Below are positions 53,676 to 64,000 of a stretch of DNA of 64,000 nt, piece after piece. The position numbers and the translations under genes were made by a program. The notes beneath the pieces were generated by a model. It worked only from the letters and a program-made list of their open reading frames with translations, was not told the DNA's origin and did not search any database. Source of the DNA: Malania oleifera (lineage: Eukaryota > Streptophyta > Magnoliopsida > Santalales > Ximeniaceae); contig NC_080419.1 in assembly GCF_029873635.1 (NCBI RefSeq), positions 78,600,931-78,664,930 on the forward strand, given 5' to 3'. Within the stretch, counting starts at the first letter, position 1, and the number at the start of each line of letters is the position of its first letter.

Positions 53676-55536
53676 TGTTGGCCTAATAAGGCTTATAATC
53701 TTATTTTGATGATAACAAATCAAAGAACTTAACATATTTAATTAAGTGAAGTTTCAACACTCAAGTGATCAAGTGATTCATGTGTTTACAAGTCTTTTGA
53801 AAGCTTGAACTCAAAGATAGAAGACATGGTGAAGCTAAAGACTATTGAAGCTAGATGTCAAGATACACATAAAGACTTCTTGATTAGAAAAGTCAGTCTT
53901 AAGAAGTCTTATGTAAGTACTTCATAAATTTCAATATAAATGGTTGAAACTCTTAGGAACCATTATTAACTTAGAGACCAATTTTTGAAAATCTTGGAAA
54001 ATGTTTTATTTAAGTTTTTCCAAGATCAAAGGGATAAAGTGATAAAAATCAAAGATTTTTTTGAAAGTTGTAAGTTCAGACGATTGACCTTGTTAGATCA
54101 ATTGATTGACATTTTTATGTGTTGTTAAGTATGCAAACAAAACGACATCAGACGACTAACCATTAAGGCTCAGGCGTTTGACCTAGTACTGACTTTCAGA
54201 ATACGTTGTAATTTCAAGGCACAGGCGACTGACCTTCGTGTTTTTAAATTTTAAAACAGTGAGGGAAATTTCCAAATTTGATTACTTGGCCCCCAAACTT
54301 TGTGAAAACTTGAGAAACACTGTAAGAAACTTGGGAAATACAAAAATTAACTTTTTCTATCTATAAGTACATGGTAAACCTAAAGATCAAACATACCTAC
54401 AAGCAGCAATCAATCTAAATTCTTTCTATTCTTCAAAACTTTCTTGCTTAAATATTTTTGGAAGTATTGCAGTGTTTGTGTTGATCTAACTCACGATTTA
54501 TGATCATTCTCTACTAAGGTTTTCCAATCAAATCAAACCCCAATGATAATAATCTGAGCTTCACTCTTTTATATTGATTATTGATTGAAGTATTTTGATT
54601 TTAAATTGTACTAATCTGCTCTTGTTGAGAGAGTTCTACTTGTACACAAAATTGTTTCTTGTTTTGTTGTTGTTTGGCGATTCAGGGTTGTTGAATCCTT
54701 GGCTAACGAGAAGGAGTATTCTTGTTAGAGAGGGATCTCCACAAAATACGGAGAGGTTGTAACTTGGCATGTAAAGAAATTGGAAAGGAAAATCCTCATA
54801 GTGGTTGCTTGGGGCAAGGATATAGGCTGTTGGTCAAACCTTGTAAAAAATACAGTTTTCAGCTATTCTCCCTACTCTCTTTAATTTTCAGCAAACATAT
54901 AACTTGCGTGTTTGATTATTTAACACTTGCTAAATATTGAGAGTTGCTGAAGTTTCTTACTTTGATCCATATTTTAAATGCGCATACTATATTGATTGAT
55001 TGATTGATTGATTGAAAAATCATATTATCAAATTTTAAAGCTCACTGAATTACTGAATTTGTTTCATATTTAAAACCAAGAAACATATTGGTTATCATTA
55101 TTTGGTTGTTTAAGTGGTTTGAAAAATTCAGAAGTAATCTTGAATATTGATTTTACTACATTGTTAATGTTAATCTTGCTCTATTAAATAAAGGAAATTT
55201 TTAGGTCTTGTAAAATCAAATCTCTAAAAATTATTTATTCTAACTATTCATTGATTGAAAGAAAATTCAGATTTTGAATATTCTAAGATTTTATTTAAAC
55301 TGATCTTTATCATCATTCATTCATTAAAGGATTGAACTTGGATTAGTCATTGACTTAACTTAAAAGGATTGTTGGCTGTGCTTGAAGGGTTGCAAATCAA
55401 TATCATTGTGATTGTGTGATTGTTGAATGTTAATTCATTGGGTTAATTTTTAAATCAAGGAATTTGTAGAACAAAAGTTGTAAAGAAATTTTAATAAACC
55501 CAATTCACCTCCCTCTTAGGATTACACCTTACTTCT
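53676..55536 (+). repeat. 3' LTR of the sirevirus-like element (plus)
   Basis: Begins TGTTGGCCTAATAAGG and ends near GGATTACACCTTACTTCTGA. It matches the reverse complement of 62246-64000 along its length with frequent substitutions. It carries several CAG(A/G)CGA(C/T)TGACC-like motifs at 54077-54234 and an ATTG tandem run at about 54990-55013. The exact 3' base is uncertain by a few positions. Confidence 0.85.
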
Positions 55537-55730
55537 GACCTTGGTGCTAAAAGAAAATCTTTAGACAATGAAGGACTTGGCTTTAATAGAAAAGAAAATA
55601 TGAAACAAAAACATCTTAATTTACATGGGCTATTTCATGAGGGAATCAAAATCTTATATTGCCTCTAAAGATTTCTATATGCATGCCACATGTTTTAAAT
55701 GTTAGAAGAAAGACCATATTAAATTTAAGT
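55537..55730 (+). pseudogene. Fragment of a second sirevirus-like gag
   Basis: The plus strand encodes KSLDNEGLGFNRKENMKQK, similar to the SLDKEGIGYNRVESKKKK block of the minus-strand gag near 60700, and after a short gap a decayed zinc knuckle (ATCFKC then KKDHIKFK). It is therefore the flank into which the sirevirus-like element inserted, and it is cut at 55731 by another LTR. Confidence 0.72.
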
Positions 55731-56510
55731 TGATGTAATTGGTGTATTCCCAAGAGGTGGGGGGGGGTGAATGGAAATTTAAAAACTTCCTAAGTTAATT
55801 TAACTCAATTTTAAGATTCACAATCAGTATACCACAACCTAAGATCTTTCTTGATCAAGTATTAAATCAGCAGATATATCAGCGTATAAATAAATTACAA
55901 AGTTATTACAGTTCCAATATATCCCAATCAGAAAAAGATAAATATCTAAATTCCACAAGCAATAATATCAACAGATGAGTATAAACAAGCACATACTAGA
56001 ATGTAAAAAGTGCAAGGAAAGGAGTGACACATGATATGTTATCGAGGTTGCGGCAACCGTGCCTACGTCCCCGCCTCAAGAAAAAATCGCTTAGAGGATT
56101 GACAACCTTTGCTCACTTACCGGGTGGAGTGACACCGTTTATACCCTCTCCTTACGAGGCGAGGAATACCCTAGCTCAAATAACCTGGGCTGAACTCAAC
56201 CAATACAACCTCTCCTTACAGGGTGAGGAATACCCCAGCTCACATTAAGGGATGAGCCCAACCTATACAACCACTCCTTCACAGGGCAGAGCACACCCTC
56301 TTCAGGCCATGCCTGGAATACAATAATATCAAAGGATTTGCGAACAAATAAACTTTCTTCTACAATAAGCAGATGATGTACAAAGTTAAGCTCAAATGCA
56401 CTCTTGTATGATATAAGTGAAAACTCAGTAGAGATTATATGATTCCTCTAAAAAATGTATATGTAAAATTTTGTGAGAGATGATGGTAAAAATAGAATCC
56501 CCTAAAACAT
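55731..56510 (-). repeat. Copia LTR fragment, probably sirevirus-related, minus orientation
   Basis: Starts TGATGTAATTGGTGTATTCCCAAGAGG-like sequence; the CCCAAGAGG-G-run-TGAA part matches the U5 end of the sirevirus LTR at 62262-62281. It includes three related segments built on CTCCTTAC(A/G)GGG-CGAGGAATACC (56140-56290). No primer site precedes it. Its outer end meets Athila gag near 56510 and was not resolved. Confidence 0.55.
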
Positions 56511-56514
56511 TATG

Positions 56515-57982
56515 CACTAGCTACTGTTGTTGCCGATATACCTGAGGATTAGGCTGAGGTTGTGTTGGAAATTTTCCTTTCTCTAAGGTACTCAACTGTG
56601 TACTTATCTTATTAATGGCACCTCGTAGTTCATTATTAGTTGTGGCCTAAATTTGCATGAACTGCTACAGAGTATCCTCAAGAGACCTTTTTGGTGGAAC
56701 GGGTGCAACATTAGATGAAAATCCTGGAGGTGAGTAGTGCTAAGAAATCGGATGTGGCTGATATGGGTGCTGAGGCGGTGGTGCACAAGAATGCGGAGGC
56801 TGTTGAAATTGTGAAGAGGTTTGACTAGACTAATCATTCCTCCATGAAAAATTCGGGTGATTCCTCCATCCCGAATTGTAAGTGTTTGAGAAAGGCTGAC
56901 TAGGAGTTTTGTTAACCCAATTTGCTGACTGAATTTGATCAGACCTACTCTTCTGTACTACAATCATGATTGAACAATCCTGGGCCTTATAGCTAGAGTC
57001 GGAGCATAAAGAACACACCTCAACTGATTTCTCCACTTTCACCTTCTCTAACTCCATAACCTCTACCCTCCTAGCTAATGCACCAATACAAGTCTGGATA
57101 TTAGTTTCCTCCTTTAGCATATATTTACCTCCACCACCAATTGCCTTGAGAGGTTGCACTGCCATTGGTGCCCAATCAGACCGTGTATTCTACTATTGTG
57201 CCCTTTCATCTAAGTAATCAAAGAATGCTAGTGCTTCATCTGGTTCCTTGCTGAAGAACTCCCCATTACACATAGTTTGAAAAAACTGCTTACAATCAGG
57301 AGTGAGGGCGGTGTAGAAATAATTTACCAGCCTCCAAGACTCAAACCCTTGATGCGGACAAATATTTATCAGCTCTTTGAACCTTTCCCAACAAACCTGG
57401 AAAGTCTCATCACCTCTCTACATAAACTGACTGATTTGCTCCTATAGGAAGTGGGTTCTCTGAAAAGGAAAAAAATTTATGTAAGAACTCACGTTGCTGG
57501 TTAGTCCAATCAAAAATAGAGTTAGGTCTTAGAGAATTAAACCAGATCTTCACTTTATCCTTCAAGGAAAAAGGAAATAAACAAAGTTTAATGTATTCAT
57601 TAGTTCCTGCTCTAGTAATGAAGGTAGTACGTGCCAACTCAAAATCTGTCAAATGCTGATAAGGACTCTCAGAATTCATCCCATGGAACTGAGGTATTAC
57701 TGACAATATACCATGCTTAATTGTGAAATTCGGTGCTTTATTTGGCAAAGCAATACAGGATGGTGTGGTGGTACGTGTAGGCTGCAAAAAGTCTTTCAAA
57801 GTGCATGGTGCAAGTGGAGGTGCAGGTGAATGTTCAACCTTAGTTTCCTCAAAATTCTCTTCAAAAATATCACTCAAATCAATTTCAATGTCCTCACTTA
57901 CAACAGAAACAGGAAACCTACTACCTATATTAGGTGACAGTTTGTATAGCTTATGTGAAATGTCTTTAACCCAAGGCATCAA
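56515..57982 (-). pseudogene. Athila-like gag (3' truncated)
   Basis: Starts MMPWVKDISHKLYKLSP at 57982. After an acidic Glu/Asp stretch it has TLKDFLQPTRTTTPSCIALP and IPQFHGMNSESPYQHLTDFE, the signature of Athila gag, then LKDKVKIWFNSLRPNSI and a DWTNQQREFLHKFF segment. A frameshift near 57420-57450 and later stops follow. The C-terminal part (56604-57165) includes a CSLCSDSSYKAQDC knuckle and Gln/Pro-rich text. It ends at about 56515, so protease, RT and integrase are missing on this side. The integrase of the same type is found in plus orientation at 32093. Confidence 0.85.
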
Positions 57983-58160
57983 ACATCAACCCAAACAGTA
58001 GATAGTCACCAACATAGCAGTAGACAAGCATGATCAAAATTTTTTCTTCATTTTTTTTTGAAAATATTATATATATATATATATATATATATTTGTGTTT
58101 TAAAATTATTAGAAAAATCAAAATAAATGGAGAAACACTAGTTTGAAACTAATTTTGGCA

Positions 58161-58179
58161 CTCCCTGGCAACGGCGCCA
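58161..58179 (-). other. Athila-type primer binding region
   Basis: Minus strand TGGCGCCGTTGCCAGGGAG, six bases after the LTR end. TGGCGCCGTTGCC is the usual sequence after the 5' LTR in Athila/Tat elements. Confidence 0.8.
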
Positions 58180-58832
58180 AAAATTTGACTCACTTCTAAA
58201 AATGAGTAGCACAACGGCTATCCCAAGTATAGAAGTTACGTCGTGTAATAATTAGCCCAAACAAGCCAGATCGTCTCCCTAGGGAATGCAAATCAGTTTT
58301 AAACAAGCGCGAAATAGGAGAAAAAAATAAGAAAACAAATTTTACTGAACATGGTTCAAATTCAAAATTTTGGGGGTTTTGAAATTTTGTGGTGATATTG
58401 AAACAAATTAAAACCTAAAACAAGAACGTAACGTGCATAAACAGGAGAATAACTAACATGCAATTAAGCAAATAAACTAACTAAGCTAACCTAGTACAAT
58501 CCATTCAACCATCTTAACAAACTTTAACAAAATCAACCTAAACTAACTAAGCTAACCTAAACAAAAGTCCTTCAACAATAAAATAACCTAAACACACTAC
58601 TTGAACATATATTTAAATCCAACGCTAATTTTAAATAGATGTAGCAAGCAAACTCAACACAAAGTATCACTTAAACTAGACTTAATGACTTTAATTAAAA
58701 ATAAAAACAAACTAACTTTAATAATAAAAACAACCCATTCCAACAAATATTTAAGATTCAAAACAAAAAGGGAGAATAAAAGCAACCACTCTAAATAACC
58801 CCAACAAAAGTTAAACAAATATTAAAATAGCA

Positions 58833-58835
<3 letters not shown>

Positions 58836-58871
<36 letters not shown>
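58836..58871. repeat. (GA)n microsatellite
   Basis: About 18 GA units in the Athila 5' LTR; falls in the part deleted from the plus-strand LTR. Confidence 0.95.
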
Positions 58872-58873
<2 letters not shown>

Positions 58874-59042
58874 AACTAAAAGATTTTTTAACAACAAAAT
58901 AAATCAATGCACAAACTAACTTAAACAAGAATTTAAATTCAACATTAACTCCAAGGAAGAATACTCAATGTATGATTAATCAAAACTAAATGTTAAAACA
59001 TGTGTTGAATGACAAACTGAAAACAAATAATAATAACTAATT

Positions 59043-59046
<4 letters not shown>

Positions 59047-59094
<48 letters not shown>
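59047..59094. repeat. (AG)n microsatellite
   Basis: About 24 AG units in the Athila 5' LTR. Confidence 0.95.
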
Positions 59095-59103
<9 letters not shown>

Positions 59104-60058
59104 AATGGCTGAAGACTGCCATGAAGGGAGGGTTGGACCCTCTCGGGTTGAGCTGCAGAATAGCAGCAGCGGCGCTGCTCCCCAGGTTCCTTGCTCCCCT
59201 TTCCCACACACAACACCTAAGAATAGAAACCTCCCAAAAAAACCCTAGCTACAATGCCCCCCTCCCCTTTTTTCCTTTTCATTCTTCTTTATCCTTTTTT
59301 TCTTTTCTGCCACACTGCCAGCACACACTCAGCCAGCACCTACTCCCTTGTGCACCCAGCGCATTCTTCTTCTAGCCAACACAACACACGCTTCCCTCCA
59401 ACACACACACACAAGGCCATTTGTTTTAGTTTGCATGGCCAGGTCACATCAAGGACCCAGGCCACACCTTTTTTTTGTAATTTCATTTCCATGCCCTCTT
59501 TTTCTTTGCTTTCTCTTGAATCAGCTACTCCCAGCTGCTCCTCTAATTTCAGAGCACGGCCTATACGCATGTTGAAGCTCTCCAAGCCCATGAACATGCA
59601 CAGCCTTCTACAATGCACACAGCAGCCCACGGGTCTTCCACAACTCAAGGCTTCCATCACAGCTCCATATGCCCATTCAATTTTGAACCCAGTGCATGCA
59701 TGCTCTTCCCACGTGGTCACATCACCACATGGGTTTCTTTTTCTATTATGCCATGCACACGAACCGACCTCTCACTTCCATTTTGATTGGCACACTTCCC
59801 TTCTTCATGTACATGCGGAGTCTCCTTATCACGTGCATGGCTTATGGTCACATTTTTAATTTCAATTTTAATTTTCAAAATTGTCCTGCAAATACAAAAT
59901 ACCAAAAATTCGTAAATTATCAAATAATGACCCCAAATATTATGAATAGAGCTCAATGTTAAAATATGGGACATAATCAGGCATTTAATTAAAATTATAG
60001 TCTTTAATACATGAATTTAAATGTCTAATTATACAACTTTGATGCGTAATCATATACA

Positions 60059-60460
60059 ATACACATTATCAACCCTATTAGCGGTGAATAAAACATCATG
60101 TTTTTTCTCAATTTTCAACTATGCATTTGTCTTGTTTGAAGATTATGTCAAAGCCTTTGTCACTTAATTGACTTATACTAAGTAGATTATGTTTTAACAC
60201 ATCTACTAGTAAAACATCATCAATGGTTAAGGAGGGTTCTTTACCTACTTTTTTGATACCGATAATTTTACCTTTAGTATTGTCGCCGAAGGTGACATAT
60301 CCACCATCTTTTTGCATTAGTGTGGTAATTTTTTATTTGTCACCAGTCATGGTCATGAACACCCGTTGTCCAAGTACCATTTGTCTTTTGATGGAGTAGT
60401 CCTAAAGCACACCTACAAGGAGGGTTTCAAGGTGTTACTTTTGGTGCCCAAACCTTCTTA
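60059..60460 (-). pseudogene. Sirevirus-like protease end
   Basis: The open part (60108-60317) has DGGYVTFGDNTKGKIIG and DDVLLVDVLKHNLLSISQL, the C-terminal half of a copia protease. Leftwards, after two frame changes, HDVLFTANRVDNVY is readable and ends exactly at the Athila LTR edge (60058). The catalytic D-S-G region lies in degraded sequence around 60320-60420. The next expected residues of such a polyprotein begin the plus-strand block at 46514. Confidence 0.8.
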
Positions 60461-60467
60461 GGTCTTT

Positions 60468-62089
60468 TTATTTGAGGTTTATTTTCAGTTTTGACTCTCC
60501 ATACTTCTTGATTTTAATATTTTTCCTTTTAAATGGACATTCAAACTTTATATGTCTTTTTTCCTTGCACAAGAAGCAAGTAGTGTGTTCATAAGCATTT
60601 GTAGAAGATGTGCTAGCATAATGTCTTGATTCTTTTACGAAGTATCCCATATTAAAATTCTTTTTCTTCTTACTTTCAACTCTATTGTATCCAATTCCTT
60701 CTTTATCTAATGACATTCTTTGTGTTCTAATCAGCTTTTCAAAATTTTCTTTTCCTTTTGTGAAATTGTAGATGATTTTGTCTTTATCCTCAATTTTACT
60801 TTTAAGGTTACTTATTTCTAAATCCTTTTTACTTTCACCATTTACTTGCAGTTTTGCTAAGTCTTGAGACATCTTATTTAATTTTTCCATAAGATCATCA
60901 ATGTGTGAGTTCTTTTCTTTTTTAGCAGATCTTGAGGTCTCAAGTTGGTTCTTGAGTATTTCATTTTGCTCTTTCAAAGCTAAGTTTCTTTTGGTTACTT
61001 TTATGAACCTATTATGCAAAGTAAATAGTTCAGCTCGAATTTATCTATATGAAGGCATGCTTTTACACGAGTCACTACATGATTCATCACTAGATTCTTC
61101 AGATGAGCTAGTGTAGGAATTTACCTCAGCATCTCTTGCCATGAAGCAAAGGTTTGCAACATCTTGATCACTTGATTCATTTTCTAATTCACTTGAACTT
61201 GTGTCATCCCATGTAGTAGCTTTCATCGCCTTCTTTTTTTTTCTTCTTGGCGTCTTTCTTAAGAGGTGGACAATTAGGTTTTATACGCCCAGCTTTCTTG
61301 CAGTTATAGCATATAGAAGATTCATTCTTTGTTTCTTTCTTACTAGTTTTTGCTTTCAATTTTCGAGCCTCTAAATTTTCTAGTAAATTTCTTGTTATTC
61401 TTGAAGAATTTTCCAAGTCTTCTTGTAACTAAGGCTACATCATCGTCATCTAGTTCGTTATCTTCCTCTTCACTATAACTTTTTTTTGCAGCCTTAAGGG
61501 CTATTGATTTCTTGTTTTTAGAATTTCTTTCATTGATTGTCATCTCGTATGTGAGGAGTGATCCTATTAATTCATCTAGGGAGGTATTTTTCAAGCTCCT
61601 TCCTTCCATTATTGCAGTGGCTTTAGGTTCCCAAATAAGTGTAAGTCCTCTAAGAATTTTTCGAATCATTTCATAGGTAGAGTAGTTTTTCCCTAATGCA
61701 TTAAGAGAGTTTATAATATGGATAAACCTAGTGTACATACTAGTGATGGTTTCTTCAGGGTTCATTCTAAATGCTTCATACTCGCTAGTGAGCATATTAG
61801 TTCTACGATCCCTTACGTCAATCGTTCCTTCATAAGTTACTTCAAGTTTATCCCAGATTTCTTTAGTTGATTTACATGTCATGCCCCTATTGAATTCATT
61901 TACATCAAGGGCACAATATAGTGCATTCATTGCACTAGAATTTATTTGCAGCATCTTTAGGTCATTATGAATCGTCTCTTTTTCTTCCTTAGGTATGCCC
62001 TTGTTGTCTACGTTTTTAGTAGGGATGAGATCACCATGTGTGACTAACTTCCAAGCATTCCAATCCATAGTTTGCAAGTAGATTCTCAT
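60468..62089 (-). pseudogene. Sirevirus-like gag with coiled coil and two zinc knuckles (degenerate)
   Basis: The start taken, 62089 (MRIYLQTMDWNAWKLV), is the first ATG; upstream residues of the usual gag start are probably out of frame. The first 248 codons contain ALYCALDVNEFNRGMTCKST and EIWDKLEVTYEGT, and end LGKFFKNNKKFTRKF. After a frameshift a first knuckle reads CYNCKKAGRIKPNCP, with the histidine changed to arginine. An acidic Ser/Glu/Asp stretch (61041-61226) follows, then a 183-codon piece with a strong coiled coil (KLNKMSQDLAKLQVNGESKK) and a second knuckle, CFLCKEKRHIKFEC. The long gag with a coiled coil is a known feature of sireviruses. Confidence 0.85.
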
Positions 62090-62230
62090 TCGCTGTTTCC
62101 AGAAGGTGTAACTAACGCCACATTAAATAAGTGGTCTAGAAGAGGATTGGCCTTCGGTAAAGGGAGATACACCTAGATGTGTCATAGTGATCTTTATGTA
62201 GCTTCTAGATTAAGATTTACTACAACCTAG

Positions 62231-62243
62231 GGCTATGATACCA
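62231..62243 (-). other. Primer binding site of the sirevirus-like element
   Basis: Minus strand TGGTATCATAGCC, an initiator-methionine tRNA site with one change, two bases after the LTR end. Confidence 0.8.
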
Positions 62244-62245
62244 AT

Positions 62246-64000
62246 TGAAAAGTAAGGTGTAATCCCAAGAGGGGGGTGAATTGGGTTTATTAAAATTTCT
62301 TTAAAACTTTTGTTTTAAAAATTCCTTGATTTAAGAATTAACCTAACAAATTAATATTCAGCAATCACACAATCATATTGATGTTGATTTGAAACCTTGC
62401 AAGCATAGCCAACAATCCTTTTAAGTTAAGTCAACAACTAATCCAAGTTCAATCCTTTGATGAATGAATGATGATCAAGATCAGTTTGAAAAAAATATTA
62501 GAGTATTCAAAATCTGAATTTTCTTTCAATCAATCAACAGTTAGAATAAATAATTTCTAGAGATTTAATTTTACAAGACCTAAAAATTTCCTTTAATTAA
62601 TAGAGCAAGATTAACTTCAGCAGTGTAGTAAAATCAATATTCAAGATTACTTCTGAATTTGTCAAACCACTTAACAACCAAATAATGATAACCAATATGT
62701 TTCTTGGTTTTAAATATGAAACAAATTAGTAATTCAGTGAGCTCAAAATTTGATAATCTGATTTTTCAATCAATCAATCAATATAGTATGTTGATTTCAA
62801 ATATGGATCAAAGTAAGAAACTTCGGCAACTCTCAATATTTAGCAAGTGTTAAACAATCATACACTCAAGTTATATGTTTGCAAAAAATTAAAACGAGTA
62901 AGGAGAAGAGCTAAAGACCGTATTTTTTTACAAGGATCGGCCAACGGCCTACGTCCTTGCCCCAAGCAACCGTTATGAGGATTTTCCTTTCCAACTTCTT
63001 TACAGGCCAAGTTAAAACCTCTCCATATCAGTTGGAGATTCCTCTCTAACAAGAATACCCCTTCTCGTTAGCCCAACGATTCAACAACCCTGAATTGTCA
63101 AACAACAACAAAACAAGAAACAATTTTGAGTATAAGTAGAACTCTCTCAACAATAGAAGATTAGTACAATTTAAAATCAAAATACTTCAATCAATAATCA
63201 ATATAAAAGAGTGAAGCTCATATTATTATCATCGAGGTTCTAATTTGATTTGAAAATCTCAATAGGGAACGATCAGAAACCGTGAGTTATATCAGTACAA
63301 ACACAACAAGACTTCAGAAAATATTTGAGCAAGAAAAGAGTATAAAGAACTTAGATTGATTGCTACTTGTAGGTATATTTGATCTTTAGGTTTACCATGT
63401 ATTTATAGATAAATAAAGTTAATTTTCGTATTTCCCAAGTTTCTTAGAGTGTTTCTCAAGTTTTCACAAAGTTTTGGAGCCAAGTAATCAAATTTGGAAA
63501 CTTCCCTCGCTTTTTTTAAAATTTAAAAACACGAAGGTCAGTCACCTGTGCCTTGAAATTACAGCGTATTCTGAAAGTCAATACTGGGTCAGTCGCTTGA
63601 GCCTTAATGGTTAGTCACCTGATGCAGTTTTGTTTGCATAGTTAAAAACATATAAAAATGTCAGTCAATTGATCTAACAAGGTTAGTCACCTAAACTTAC
63701 AACTTTCAAAAATTCTTTGATTTTTAACACTTTATCCTTTTAATCTTGGAAAAACTTAAATAAAACATTTTCCAAGGTTTTCAAAAATTGGTCTCTAAGT
63801 CAATGATGGTTCCTAAGAGCTTCAACCATTTATATTGAAAATTATGAAGTACTTATATGAAACTTCTTAAGACTATGACTTTTCTAATCACTAAGTCTTC
63901 ATGTTTATCTTGACATCAAGCTTAAATAGTCTTTAACTTCATCATGTCTTCTATCTTTGAGTTCAAGCTTTCAAAAGACTTGTCAAGCACTTGATTTTGA
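62246..64000 (-). repeat. 5' LTR of the sirevirus-like element (minus, cut by window end)
   Basis: Ends in ACTTTTCA on the minus strand before the primer site. It aligns inverted with 53676-55536; by that alignment about 90-100 bp of its start lies beyond the window. It has related CAGTC(A/G)-type motifs at 63537-63700 and an ATTG run near 62767-62782. Confidence 0.85.

Larger units (their letters stand above)
58186..60058 (-). repeat. 5' LTR of Athila-like element (minus)
   Basis: About 1.87 kb from TGTATATGATTAC at 60058 to GTGAGTCA at 58186, fixed on the inner side by the primer region and on the outer side by sirevirus coding sequence. It contains two GA microsatellites (58836-58871, 59047-59094). 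The 201-codon frame on the plus strand (59254-59859) is an LTR artefact. It matches, inverted, the split LTR at 37628-46513. Confidence 0.85.

Noticed and set aside
59254..59859. 201-codon open frame on the plus strand
   Set aside because: It lies antisense in the Athila 5' LTR, is low in complexity and has no domain. Similar frames appear in the plus-strand LTR copy at 37822-38348.
37628..60058. A 22-kb apart inverted repeat read as one palindromic structure
   Set aside because: Each arm is an Athila LTR with its own correct neighbours, so the inverted arrangement is explained by the two LTRs of a rearranged element.
1..64000. CRISPR arrays, bacterial operons, tRNA or rRNA genes
   Set aside because: None seen. 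The tRNA-like strings (TGGTATCAGAGCC) are retrotransposon primer sites, and the regular repeats are LTR minisatellites.

Overview
This is nuclear DNA of a flowering plant, almost certainly a eudicot. The evidence is one intron-free PLS-class pentatricopeptide repeat (PPR) gene that resembles Arabidopsis At3g25970, a captured fragment of a plant PLAT-domain gene, and dense nested plant LTR retrotransposons (Tekay/Del-like and Athila-like Ty3/gypsy; Tork-like, Sirevirus-like and other Ty1/copia). Nothing bacterial, viral or organellar was recognised. The PPR gene at 23914-26007 (minus) is the only host gene that looks intact. Every transposon coding region seen is broken by stops, frameshifts or insertions.

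Layout. 1-8161: minus-strand Tekay-like gypsy element A, its left LTR cut by the window edge. It sits in the RNase H of a minus-strand Tork-like copia element (8162-about 15029), which also carries solo LTR B (10118-12208, target duplication TTCAT). 15191-15871: a hAT-type MITE with a perfect 8-bp duplication. 17404-22698: a fairly young plus-strand copia element with both LTRs. 23357-23635: a LINE 3' end. 23914-26007: the PPR gene. About 26440-30213: an old plus-strand copia element with a TRIM-like mini-retrotransposon in its gag. 30214-32092: a mosaic of truncated LTR and copia pieces. 32093-34347 and 37628-46513: the 3' half and 3' LTR of an Athila-like element (plus). This is interrupted by solo LTR E (34348-37620), which itself holds a Pack-hAT-like element with a captured PLAT fragment (36267-37433), and by Tekay-like element F (38438-45945). 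46514-55536: the 3' half of a Sirevirus-like element (plus), interrupted by solo LTR G (48815-51184). 55537-56515: fragments of a second sirevirus and a copia LTR. 56515-60058: gag and 5' LTR of an Athila-like element (minus). 60059-64000: protease, gag and 5' LTR of a Sirevirus-like element (minus).

The most interesting structural reading concerns the right half. The plus-strand Athila 3' LTR ends exactly where sirevirus integrase coding begins (46513/46514). The minus-strand Athila 5' LTR ends exactly where sirevirus protease coding stops (60058/60059). The two coding edges are adjacent in the same polyprotein and share GTAT. This suggests one sirevirus split by one Athila insertion, later torn apart and partly inverted. 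The second strong signal lies in the LTRs of at least seven Tekay-like copies. They share a hairpin block (TGAGACACCTCTCA), a second conserved block, repeats of TCGTCGACGA upstream of the TATA box, and a minisatellite that keeps its position but changes its sequence between families.
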